The notes beneath the pieces are model-generated. The model was not told where the DNA came from, did not search any database, and was given only the letters and a program-made list of their open reading frames with translations. From assembly GCA_015143295.1 (NCBI GenBank), contig CM026560.1, positions 2,916,501 to 2,980,500 of the forward strand: 64,000 nt of DNA, written 5' to 3'. Both the position numbers and the translations under genes were made by a program. Of this stretch, positions 54,169-64,000 are shown in pieces; positions within the stretch are counted from its first letter, which is position 1; each line of letters starts with the position of its first letter. The DNA is from Tetracentron sinense (lineage: Eukaryota; Streptophyta; Magnoliopsida; Trochodendrales; Trochodendraceae).

Positions 54169-56040
54169 AATTTTTTTGATCGATAAACAGCTCAATACAT
54201 TAAATCAGGAGAAGATAGAAACAAGAGGGGAATATCGTAATAGAGTTTACAAGCAAATAAACTCAAATCCGGGATAAAGCAAGCAAAATCCTAATCCCCT
54301 AAAAATAAAAATGTCAATGCAACACCCTCCACATTTCTTCCCCCGTAAAGTGTAGCCCTACCCACTCCATGACCACCACCCGGATGCGATCACATATCCC
54401 AGGAACAGGAGAAGAGACACTCTTAAATACCGTGAGATTTCTCTCTCCAAATCGACCAAGAAATAACCCTAGGTAGAGCCACCCAAATCGCCTCCTAAGC
54501 ACCCTTCCCTCTATCCAAGGGCCAACAAGATAAGAAATTGTGAAATGATGAGGAAAAGACCCAGGCTACCCCCACGCGAGAGGAAAAATCCTCACACCTC
54601 CTGCACAATAGGGTAATGCAAAAGGAGATGATCCACCGACTCTTCCGCTTGGAGACACATAAAACAACGGTTAGCCATACTCCATCCTCTATGCTGCAAG
54701 TGATTACATGTTAGAATTTTATTTAATGTTGCAGACCATAAGAAGAAAGATACTTTAAATGAAATACCAGGATTCCACACAACCCTATAAGGAAACAAAT
54801 CACCCGGGCTAGGTAACAATGTTTGTAACAATGCTCTTACTGAGAATCGACCATGGTTGCTTCTAGACCATATCCTGCAATCCTTAACCTCTGGGCAAAG
54901 GACAGATGAGGTGATGGGCTTCAAAAGCTAAGGCATATCACTAATCTCCCAGTCATTGAGGTCCCGATTCATCCGAGGACACTAGACCACCCCGGTTGTA
55001 CTCCTTTCATAAGAATCCTCCACTAGGGCATCGCTGTTCGAAGCTAGTACGAAGAGATTGCCAAAATCATCAATTAGTCTAGTAGATCTAGCCCATACAT
55101 CATTCCAGAACCTAATCTTCAACCCTCTCCCTGCCCGAAATTTAAAGTGAGGTACAACCAAGTTAGCATCCGCCATTATCCCCTTCCAAAACCCTAGGCC
55201 ATGAGGATCTCTAACCTCCATCAGAATCCAACACGACGTTTCCCCATATTTTGCTACCATCACCTTTTACCACAAACTGTCCCTCTCCACCTCAAATCAT
55301 CACACCAATTTGCCTAACAAAGCTTTATTCACTTTGATGAGCGGTCACTGTTATAAATCTCCCGAGAAATACCAAATTTCTCTCGAGAAAATCCAAGAAA
55401 AACATCTTAAGTTTAAAACTCCGTTTTTATCCTGATAAATAAAAAATCTCGCGAGAAATATAATTTTCTCTTTTTATCCCGTATATATGCGAGATTTAGC
55501 CGATATTTTAAAAATATCGTGAGAAATACACAACGTTGTTGGTTTTATGAATTTATAACTTGGTGATATTTATTATTATTTTCTGTAATTTTAATATATA
55601 TTTTTAATCATTGTTGAAATTTAGGCGAGAAATACCCGAAAAAAATTCAGATTTGAAAATCTCCCGAGAAAAAACTTCGGCCGATAAAAACCCGAGAATG
55701 AGATTTGTAACACTGTGAGTGGTTTTAGGTTCAAACCCCCTTCTTCCTTAGTGCGACAAATTTGGTTCCAGGCAACTAAATGATATTTGAATTTCTCCCC
55801 TCGCTCATTTCATAGAAACGCACTCTGGAGTTTCTCTATAGAAGTAACCACAGAGAGTGGAATGGTGAGAGTGGATAAGAGTAGACATGAAGAAAGTGGG
55901 GAGGCTTTGAAGGGTGCTCTTGATAAGAGTCAATTTCCCCCCTTTCGATAAATATGAAGATTTCGACCCTAATAATCGTTTAGCTATTTGGTCAAGCATT
56001 GGATTCCACACTGAATTTTTTTACTCCCACATACTGAAAT
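54169..56040 (-). mobile_element. L1-type LINE inside the hAT element
   Basis: Minus strand; T run at 54169. Along its strand: R-I-A-K-R-L-type block (D-Q-I-A-K-R-L-L-G-S-K, 55805-56011), K-Y-G-E-T-S-C-W-I (54982-55263), N-H-G-R-F-S-V-R-A and zf-RVT W-S-M-A-N-R-C-F-M-C...E-S-V-D-H-L-L-L-H (54592-54924), and the tail. Interrupted by a MITE. The 5' edge is approximate. Confidence 0.83.
55346..55715. mobile_element. hAT-type MITE inside the LINE
   Basis: 370 bp, ends CACTGTTATAAATCTC and GAGATTTGTAACACTG, TSD TGAGCGGT / TGAGTGGT (7 of 8). Rich in CCCGAGAAA words in both orientations. Confidence 0.82.
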
Positions 56041-56167
56041 CAGTCCCTACTACTGGGGCAAAAGTTATCCTCTGTGACAATCAATCTGTGATTGAGAAGA
56101 AAAAAAAGAAATAAAATAGAATTTTGAGAAGTATTAAGTAGAGAAGAGAAAGGACTAGGGTACATAC

Positions 56168-56290
56168 CTGGATGAGGGTTTGTTCTTCGTTGCCGCTGTT
56201 GTCGCCAATGCCATCTCTTGTTGCCGCCGATCGCAAAAACCCTAGAAAAATGGGTTTGTTGTTCGTTCTTCCACCCCTTTTCATTTTCTC
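56168..56290 (-). pseudogene. Possible captured first exon of a host gene
   Basis: Minus strand: a leader with CTAGGGTTTTTGCG (typical plant 5' UTR), ATG at 56214, 15 codons (M-A-L-A-T-T-A-A-T-K-N-K-P-S-S) and a good donor AG|GTATGT at 56168/56167. No following exon is recognisable. It lies inside the hAT element, which would fit gene capture. Confidence 0.4.
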
Positions 56291-56363
56291 TCATTGGAGC
56301 TTGGTTAAGAAATGTTGACCAGTAAAGTGAAATGAGAAAACCCTTTTAACTTAAATCTTACAT

Positions 56364-56503
56364 GAGTAATGCTAGAGTCACTTGACTATTTTTTAACAGT
56401 TAGACATAGAACCTCAGTCCTAAATTCTTATATGGGTAATGCTAGAGTCACCCGCCCATTTCTCAACCGTTAGACATAGAACCTTAGTCCTAAGTTCTGT
56501 TGG
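56364..56503. repeat. 70-bp tandem duplication
   Basis: GGTAATGCTAGAGTCAC-type units start at 56364 and 56434, both ending in TTAGACATAGAACCT-containing sequence. Confidence 0.8.
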
Positions 56504-56537
56504 ACATTGGTTTAATACTGTTAGTAAAATGATTATT

Positions 56538-57008
56538 ATGCCCTTATGATTTTTTGTAACCTCACAAAGCCCCTTTAACTGGACTTGAACTATGGTTAAT
56601 AAGTTTTAACTCTTGTGGTTAATTTGTTTTTAAAAAAAATTAAGGTTAGATGCTTTAACCCTAAGGGTTAGTGAATCTTAACCATAGTTAAAAGATGCCC
56701 TTAAGATATTTCATAACCTCACAAAAGCCCCTTTAACTGCCCTTGATTTATGGTTAACAAGTTTTAACCCTTGTAGTCCACTTGTTTTAAATTTTTTCTA
56801 AAAATCAAGGTTAGATGCTTTAATCCCGGGAATCTTAACCACAGTTAAAGGATGACATTAAGATATTTCATAACCTTACAAAGCCCCTTTAATTGCCCTT
56901 CAACTATGGTTAGCAAATATTAACCCATGTGGTTAATTTTGTTTTAAATTTTTTTCCTAAAAACCAAGGTTAGATGATTTAGCCCTAAGGGTTAATGAAT
57001 ATTAACCA
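56538..57008. repeat. Three tandem 157-bp fold-back units
   Basis: Units begin near 56538, 56695 and 56852. Each has CCTCACAAAGCCCCTTTAA, ACTATGGTTAA and, inverted, TTAACCATAGTTAA. The unit resembles the palindromic MITEs at 6566 and 21600. Confidence 0.75.
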
Positions 57009-57488
57009 TTAAATAGAAAATAAAATGGCTTTACATATCCCCTTCACTTGACAAAGAGAATAAAATGAAGTTAATTAAAAAAAAATGGACCATATAGAGA
57101 AATATTAAGAAGAAATTATAGCACAGACAATCAGGCAACGCTTGTTACATAACATGATTCTCACATTTGATACTATACATGCTTGCATTCAGTAATATAA
57201 TGAATTGTAGATGAGTATTTATGCTTTAAGTATTGAATCTCTAAAGTTTCATCTTAAATTTCCCCTATTTCCATAAAGTTTCTTAGACTTCTTTGATTTT
57301 TACATAACTTCCTTGGACTTTCTTAAACTTCATCGAATTGAGTCAACTTCCTTAGCGACCAAAGTTTATATCGAAACCAAAGTTTAATACCTTGCTCCTA
57401 AGGCTTCGATTGGAAGTCAACTTCCTTAGCAACCAAAGTTTATATCGAAACCAAAGTTTAATACCTTGCTCCTAAGGCTTCGATTGGA

Positions 57489-57860
57489 TCAAGGTTTCCG
57501 CCTAGCCATCCCTCCTCCATTGATCAAGAATTTTGATTTTTGGGACGACAAATAGACTAACCAAGCAGAGGGAGGGACAACTTGAATTCTTTACTTACCC
57601 CAAGAAGGAACGTCAGCTCCAATGCCAACACCTACTCCTAGTACAGCTACTACAACGACTCCTCCCCCAACATATTCCTTTGTTGCAGGTTTATATTTTG
57701 AATAGATTCCTTGACTTCTGCCCATATGTGATCGATATGATGTCCTCCATCCCGCATCTATTATATACGTATTAACAACTGAAAGGCGGAGGCCACGCCA
57801 AGAACTACGAGGTGCTATGATGCAAGTTCACCTCAATCCATAAAATCGGGGCGTAGGGGG
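57489..57860 (+). other. Unidentified insert sequence
   Basis: Between the hAT element and the resumed LTR. Contains a Thr/Pro-rich open run (near 57620-57690) ending at a possible donor TTGCAG|GTTTAT. It belongs with 53916-53957 to the element into which the hAT inserted; origin unknown. Confidence 0.4.
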
Positions 57861-58194
57861 CTCACCCAAGGTGAGGAATCACTCAACTCTCAGGAAAGAG
57901 GCTAACAAGCACTCAACAATGACTGAAATTACCTTCAAAATAAACTGATGACTCCCATATAGATATTCTTTTATAATGCTTTTGACACAAAAACTGCAAC
58001 CATTGATGTTTTGAAAATGACAAATATCAACTTACATGAACATTTCCAAAGTAACAAAACATAAGAAACTAACACCTAGTAAATAATTTTAATAAGAGGA
58101 TTTTTGTCTTCCTTAGTGGATTGTTCCAGCCGTAGGCTTTTCTTTTATGGGCTTTTCGTGGGCTGTATTTTTTCTTGTTTCTTGGACTGCATCA
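57861..58194 (-). repeat. 5' LTR of the PHD-carrying element, inner-sequence remainder
   Basis: Resumes homology to 52111-52611 at CTCACCCAAGG and ends GGACTGCATCA, followed by the TSD TAGAT. About 90% similar to the left LTR by eye. Confidence 0.87.
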
Positions 58195-58199
58195 TAGAT

Positions 58200-60156
58200 A
58201 TATTTTGACTAAAGCCTTCCACACTATTGTTTTTATCATCAATATGCTGTCATCTTCCGTGAATCCAAAATTTTCTTCTTCCTTACTCATGGCTGCAGCC
58301 TGCAGGCTGACATCCAATCTTTAATCGGCTTAGAGCCCTTGGGTATATTTATTACCCTCAGAGATTTCAGCCAGTGTACACAGCTATATCTCCAAAGGCA
58401 AAAATATGTATCTCTGTTGGTTATAGTTTGGAGCATAAGGGTTATAGATGTTATTGCCCTCGGGCGACGAAAGTTATTATATCTCGAGGTTCTACATTTG
58501 AGGAGCAACACTTTTATCCTTCCTTGCCTAGACCTCCAAGAGAGTGTTTATCATCTCTTCCTTTAGTTATCCTGTTACCGTCATTCTCCACTTTAACATC
58601 AATACCTTCTATTCTTCCTCTACCTCCCCATTCCTCCAAGTTACCCTCTTCAGCCTTTACCATGACATTATGTGTATAATACTTTCATTATTATGACACA
58701 TCATCTTCTTCTATCTGTGTTCCCTAATCTTCTACAAGGCTTGCACCCACTTGTCGTTCCACTTAGGTAGTTCATCCCCACTCTCGATGGGCTATATATA
58801 GTAATTTTTCTGCTAGTCATCAAGCTCTTTTGTTGTCACCTCCCTCATTTTCTGAGCCTACATCCTATAAACAAGCATCTCAAGAACAACAATTGGTGGC
58901 GGCCATGAATGAAGAGATTCAAACTTTGGACAAAAATTTCAATTGGGAACATGTTCCTCGACAAGAAGATTGAAATGTAGTTGGGTTTCAACTGGGTTTG
59001 CAACTATAAATTAATATCTAATGGCTCTATTTAATGCTTCAAAACACGCTTAGTTACCCAAGGCTAGAACCAAATGTCTGGCATTGATTTTGGTGAGACA
59101 TTTTGCGTAGTTGTGAAGATAGAAACCGCTCGTCTTACACTTGCCTTAGCTACAAAGTCTCAATGGTCTATTCATCAATTAGATGTGAAGACTGCAAAAG
59201 TCTCGATGGCCTCTTCTTCAATTAGATGTAAAGAATGCTTTCTTGTAGGAGACGTTAATGAAAATGTGTTATAGAGCAGCCAATTGATCATTGTAATTTG
59301 TTTGTCAACTGGCAATCTATGGTCTCAATTCTCAAGTAAGCCTCCTGGCCGACGTTGGTTATTTTCGAAGCATTGTTACGGATTTCTTATTCTTTTACGA
59401 ACTTCTTTTAGAAGAGTTCTTGTACTTCTTTACATTGATGATATCCTCGTTGCTGGAAGTGATTCTTTTTTATATCTCATCTAAAGTTGATGCTCAGTTA
59501 TAAGTTGAAATGAAGGAGTTAGGCATGCTTCAATATTATTTTGGGTATTGATTTTGATCACCCACTGCTTCTGGTATGCATATTTCTCAACACAAGTATG
59601 CTTGGATTTCTTACAAAGGTTTGGGATATTAGGTTGCAACTGTATTGGCGCACTAGCTGTACAAAATCAGAAATTATCTTCTCATAATGGAACACAACTT
59701 AGTGGCATTTTACTTTCTATAATTTGGATGGAGATCTTCAATACTTAACATTTACAAGGCCAAATATTTCCTTTGCTGTCAACCAAGTTATCTAGTTCCT
59801 TCACGATCCGAAGGGGCCACAATTTAGTAGCTGCCACGCTAATTCTTCGCTACATCAATGGCACTTTAGCCATCGGGTTGTTCTTTCCTTCTTGCTGCTT
59901 GACCAAACTTAGTCGGTTGACCTTATTACATAATTAGTGTTGACTAGATTTTCGATCGGCAATCGTTGATCTCTAAGGCTATTGCATTTTCTTGGCAATT
60001 GTCTTGTTTCTTGGTGTAGCAAGAAATAACTAACCATACCTCGCTCTATTGTTGATGTTGAGGATTGGTCTATGGCAGCTGTTCCTTTTGAATTCTCATG
60101 GTTTTTGAATCTTCTATCTGAATTAGGATTTTGAACAACTTAGGCTCTGTTACCTG
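58200..60156 (+). pseudogene. copia integrase, RT and RNase H relic
   Basis: Continues the integrase from 52110: T-K-A-F-H-T-I-V-F-I-I-N, then G-Y-R-C-Y-C-P (58440), a linker, N-E-E-I-Q-T-L and N-W (58905-58940), H-Q-L-D-V-K-T-A (59177), L-L-Y-I-D-D-I-L-V-A-G-S (59425-59460, catalytic site intact) and RNase H patches to 60130. Many stops and an internal duplication of the L-D-V-K block (59150-59240). Together with 51990-52110 this is one plus-strand copia element. Confidence 0.85.
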
Positions 60157-60598
60157 TGTAAGCACCCAATTTTTACACCCCTGTCTAACCATGGTTATCC
60201 CTAGCCAAGTCCCCCTCAACCCTAGGACACAATCCTAGTCAAACCCTAACCCTAGGTAAACCCTAGCTAAATCCAGGGACTCAGCACTAGGCAAACCCTA
60301 GGCTAACTCCCTAAGCCTGGGTAAATCCTAGTTAAACCCTAGGTAGACACTAGTCCCTAGCTAAACCCCTAGTTAAACCGTAGTTGAACCCTAGGACAAA
60401 ACCGAAATCAAACCTTGGCCCTAGGTAACCCTAAACCTTAGCCCTAGCCTAGCCCTAGAGCCCTTAGGGCTTAAACCCTAAGTCCAAGGCCCCTAGGGCC
60501 TAAAACCTTGGTTTGGGCTCAAGGGGCCCAAAAACTCAAAAGCCAAACCCCCCATACCTGGGTGTGCGTGGGCCAGGCCCAATTTAAAGAAATTCAAT

Positions 60599-60672
60599 AT
60601 TGGCGGTAGATGATCTACCGCCAATCTTTTCTTGCCTGGTTTGGCAATGGCGGTAGATCATCTACTGCCATT
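60599..60672. repeat. Pair of 27-bp palindromes
   Basis: 60599-60625: perfect 13-bp arms (ATTGGCGGTAGAT and its complement) around one base. 60646-60672: AATGGCGGTAGAT arms with one mismatch. The two share the same core in the same layout. Confidence 0.9.
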
Positions 60673-60731
60673 ACCTTGAGCTTCAATTTGCAGTTTGCTC
60701 TTCCCCTTGCACACTCCACCTTAACCACCTC

Positions 60732-62809
60732 TGTCGCACCCCAAAATCCCACCTAACTTAATGTGAGACCTTGGCACGTGACTTAAACATTAATTCCATA
60801 ACTTCTTGTCATAAAGCATTTAAGACATTTCTAAAAACATGGACCTAAAAATTTTTCTCTTCAAATAAATGCTAATCAAGTCCAATGTCTGAAATAAATA
60901 CTAAGACATCATAATCAAGTTAAAATCATCCTCTATGAATCCCTAATCATAATGTCAAACTAACTATAAATCCATAATTAGTCTATTACAAAGTCTAAAA
61001 TCCAAAATCCAAGATACTAGTGAACTAATGTCCGGTGTATAGCCAACAATCCAAGTTCCATTCTCCATCAGGGTAATCACCTGTTGGCTCTTCCTGTTCC
61101 TCCTCGTACTCTTCTTCCTCCCAATGTCTTGGAGCACTGGTATCAAAATTATAACCTGACGACAACAACAGTCATCGGCTGAGTAACAAGTTAATCAGCG
61201 TATATACAAAATCCTATTTAATAATATAACGAGATTTAATACAAACATGGTTTAAGATTTGCATATCATGTAAACATATAACAATTCAGAGTGCGGAAGC
61301 ATAATTAAATTTCGATTCTTACACATGATCACTTATGCTTATTTCTCTTGTTTATCTTGCTTATTTTATTGTTCGTGAATTTATCCAACAACATGCAATG
61401 CAATAACTTAGTATAACTCTACCCCATATATCGGGTAGAGACTAACATATACCCTACTTTCCGAGGTACCACACAATATACACATTATCCAGTGTATACG
61501 GCTTGTCTACACATTATCCGGTGTATACGGCTTGTCTACACATTCGCCGGTGCATACGGTTGGTCTTGCATTGATCATAGGCCTATGGGTACTCGGTCAG
61601 TGCAAAACTCAATCATGCATAATGCTTGTGTCCTTGTGTACTTGCATATTACTTGTCATTTTGTTTATTCTCATGCTTGTTCATGTATAGATTTCGTGAA
61701 TCCGTGTGAGTGAAATAAAATGCTCGTAAATTATGCATAGATTTAAACATGTAAGGGTTCTCGTAAATGATCAATACAAAGCATAGATTTGTCAAATAAA
61801 ATAAGGGACAACTTTATTTATCGTGTCTAAATTTTTAATACGCATTTTTAATCAAATAAATCTCACAGGACCCTAGTTTTTATAACATATAATGATCTCA
61901 AGAAAACTTATAATAATTTCATCAATTATGAACATCATCCCCTTCTTCCATTCTCATCATCCATACACCACAAAATCAATCCCTTTCCCTTTGTTGATAT
62001 AGAATTACAAATCATAAAGAAAATCTTTTACAAATAATTATCACAAGGAAATCACCATCTACAACGTTTTCTATTCATCATATATATTATCCATCAGATA
62101 ATCAAGATCTAAAATTTCCCTAATATCATATGTAGATTTTTTTCAAGGAAAAATCATGATTTAAAACATCACAAAATCATCATATGTATTTTTCCATGGG
62201 AAAAATCTGGGTATAAACATCATAAAATCATCATATTTAATTTCCATCATAGATTGAAACATTAAAAACATGTTTACTATTGTTGTTCTTGCTTTAGATC
62301 TATTTCTTCATCATATTTGTATCAAAATCCCTATATTGATAGGAAGGAAGTCATATTTACTTCTCACGATCGCTTCCTAACGATCACGCGCTTGCGAATG
62401 GGAGCTGATCTACACTTTTTCACCCTTTCTCCTTGCAAATCCTTTAATCTTCCCTCTTGGATCTCTCAAAAATCTCTTATCTCACTCTCTTTTAGGTCTG
62501 AAAAGCTTTAGGGACCTTTCAAAACCCTCAACTCACGACTAAAAGATGTATAAATAGTGTTGGGAGCCCTAGGGACTCCACAAAAGAGAAAACGCGCACG
62601 TCTGCCGCCGAACAGTGTTTTGGGCGATCGATCGCCGGCGACATTAAACCTCAAAAACGACTTGAATTTAACGTTTTATTTGAGTTTTAAAATTACTACA
62701 TTTCGCATTAAATTATGGGCTTAAATACATTAAAAGAATTAAACACATGATTCAATCGCATTTAATAAAGTTCACAAACATTAAGAAATAATAAATTCGG
62801 GTCTCTACA
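60732..62809 (+). mobile_element. Solo LTR, probably gypsy (Tekay-type)
   Basis: 2078 bp, TGTCGCACCCCAAAATCCC to GGGTCTCTACA, perfect 5-bp TSD ACCTC (60727-60731, 62810-62814). These ends are typical of Del/Tekay LTRs. TATAAATA near 62550; a perfect 14-bp palindrome GGCGATCGATCGCC at 62623-62636; three 29-bp tandem units near 61481-61563. Orientation is inferred from the TATA box. Confidence 0.82.
61481..61563. repeat. Three 29-bp tandem units
   Basis: CACATTATCC(A/G)GTGTATACGG type units start at 61481, 61510 and 61539 inside the solo LTR; the third is diverged. Confidence 0.85.
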
Positions 62810-64000
62810 ACCTCACTCGACTTCTGGAAGGTCCAACCACATCCCAGACCTTCCCCTTAATCCCATGGGTGTCCCTAAAGCTTCCTCTATAAAGCAACAC
62901 CTTCCACAACCGTAAACCCAATCGGCAAAATACCCAGTTCGAATCCCTGTAGCCCTTTTCCAAAGCCTAAAACCCTTGCTTGATACCTAAGAATATCCCC
63001 GAGCAGCTCTGGAAGCAACCCCAGCTCCCCTCTTTGCACCAGTGCAAGCACCACCACCACCGCAAGCCACCACCTCTTCGTTAGAAACAGAGCATCAGGG
63101 TAGGGTCCTATCCCCTCCCCCATTCCCTTGTTTTAAATCATTGTGAGCCCTTGGTCAATTTCAGGAGGTTTTTTCTTTAGTTCCTGTTGATTGCTTTGAT
63201 TCAAGCCCAACACAGGGGTATTCCCCCACCTTGATCATAGGTGTGGGGAACCTCTACGGGTATAGCATTGCTCCCTGAAGCCTCAGGCCGGCCTCACCAC
63301 TTTTGGGGGTCTCTCATATCATGAGGGAACCCTTGGGATCACGAGTGCACAACCCTTGTGGGCACAAACCTGTTTCTTAGTGAATCCAGGAATAGCGGTA
63401 AACTCAGTACCGCCATTCCTGGCCTTTTAGTCTGCAGTTTGTTTAAACCCATGTAGGTGGGCCCTGGTCCAATTCCAGGGCCTGGAATAGACTCCCCAGA
63501 CCCCCTGAGTCTAACCTGTTCCTTCCAGGTTCAGGCCTTTGCCTTAACTATGGTTAAAATCCAAAAAAAGGAAGTTGTCTGTAATGGCGGTAGACTGTGG
63601 GGTCCACTCCAGTCCACCCCCAGGGCCCACAATAGGCTCAGGGTCTTCCCTGAAGTCCTCTCTTCAATCTCATAGGTTCAGAACCCCTTGGTTGCATCCC
63701 TAGCCCAATCCCCATGCTTGCCAAGTCCCTCTGAAGAAAAGCTTTAATAGCGATAATCTTATTACCGCCATTATTCATTTTCAATCTTTGAGTTGTTTGC
63801 ACAGGACCCAGGCCTGGTAGGAGGCCATTCTAGGTCCTGCCTAGCCCCTTGGGCCCATTTTAGACCTACCCCAGCCTTAATCGGGGATTAACCTAACCCC
63901 AGTTAGTTTTTAACCATGGTTAGCTAACCTAACCATGAGATAAAAATCCTGAAAATTCCCTAAAAATCCAAGATAATCTAAAAAGGTAGAAAATGAGTAA

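Larger units (their letters stand above)
53966..57394. mobile_element. Large non-autonomous hAT-type element
   Basis: Ends CAAGGTGTTAAA and TTTAATACCTTG are near-perfect inverted repeats; perfect 8-bp TSD CTCCTAAG at 53958-53965 and 57395-57402. A 74-bp tandem duplication repeats the right end plus TSD (57341-57414, 57415-57488). Subterminal GAAGTTTAC / TAAACTTC words recur on both sides. No transposase; interior holds an L1, a gene-like 5' fragment and a triplet repeat. Confidence 0.82.
52111..58194 (-). mobile_element. Non-autonomous LTR element carrying a PHD-finger segment
   Basis: Left LTR 52111-52611 (501 bp), internal 52612-53761 (1150 bp), right LTR 53762-53915 plus 57861-58194 (split by a later insertion). 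LTR ends TGATGTA / TGCATCA; perfect 5-bp TSD TAGAT (52106-52110, 58195-58199). The primer-binding site next to the right LTR sets minus orientation. No gag, integrase or RT, so mobilised in trans if at all. Inserted into a copia integrase gene. Confidence 0.87.
60157..64000 (+). repeat. LTR-like sequence of an unclassified retroelement, runs off the window
   Basis: Starts TGTAAGCACCCAATTTTTAC directly after copia sequence. No protein in over 1.7 kb (excluding the nested solo LTR). 60175-60540 is full of AAACCCTAGG-like words. GGCGGTA palindromes recur at 60599-60625, 60646-60672, 63388-63420, 63583-63594 (half) and 63747-63773. The right end is not in the window, so LTR status is inferred. 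Confidence 0.5.

Noticed and set aside
60175..60540. True interstitial telomere array
   Set aside because: Words are irregular and mixed with CTAGG; no run of perfect TTTAGGG units.
61481..61563. CRISPR-like short repeat array
   Set aside because: Contiguous 29-bp tandem units without spacers, inside a plant LTR.
62887..63123. Minus-strand 78-residue open frame
   Set aside because: No start context or domain, composition follows the surrounding repeat; not supported as a gene.

Overview
The window is nuclear DNA of a flowering plant. Evidence: one large spliced gene with GT-AG introns and plant-specific domains (WRC plus a plant KDM3-type JmjC protein), and, around and inside it, typical plant Ty1/copia, Ty3/gypsy, L1-LINE, TRIM and hAT/MITE repeats. 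The species cannot be fixed from the sequence. The very long TE-filled introns would suit a TE-rich angiosperm; that is inference. I see no tRNA, rRNA or CRISPR array.

Left flank (1-12.1 kb): a decayed minus-strand copia element with its 5' LTR (1-3788); the 3' end of a plus-strand gypsy element (3936-4.5 kb); a repeat-rich stretch without protein (4.5-7.7 kb) with a MITE that itself holds a palindromic MITE; a gag-like relic split by a 1717-bp solo LTR with target-site duplication (TSD) GTCAT (8514-10230); a gypsy gag/PBS relic (10.4-11.3 kb); and a 594-bp hAT-type MITE ending 320 bp before the start codon of the host gene.

Centre (12.5-47.4 kb): one plus-strand gene of 12 coding exons that join in frame to 1370 codons plus stop. 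It encodes a WRC / RING-like zinc finger / JmjC protein of the KDM3 (JHDM2, IBM1/JMJ25) family, a nuclear H3K9 demethylase with the Fe(II) ligands His-Asp...His intact. About 88% of the gene is intron. Introns 2, 7, 10 and 11 hold L1 copies in both orientations, hAT-type elements, a TRIM and a MITE inserted into an L1. A silencing-opposing enzyme is thus encoded by a gene packed with silencing targets.

Right flank (47.4-64 kb): several truncated L1 copies, then a deep nest. A copia relic (about 52.0-60.2 kb) is split by a minus-strand non-autonomous LTR element (52111-58194, TSD TAGAT) whose short internal region carries a frameshifted PHD-finger segment. One LTR of that element is split by an insert holding a hAT-type element (TSD CTCCTAAG), which contains an L1, which contains a MITE. 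The window ends in a large LTR-like sequence (from 60157) with repeated GGCGGTA palindromes, interrupted by a 2078-bp solo gypsy-type LTR (TSD ACCTC).

The best candidates for something undescribed are the PHD-finger-carrying LTR element, the roughly 430-residue insertion inside the JmjC domain, and three families of short palindromic words confined to LTR-like sequence. All family names are from recall of motifs; no database was searched.
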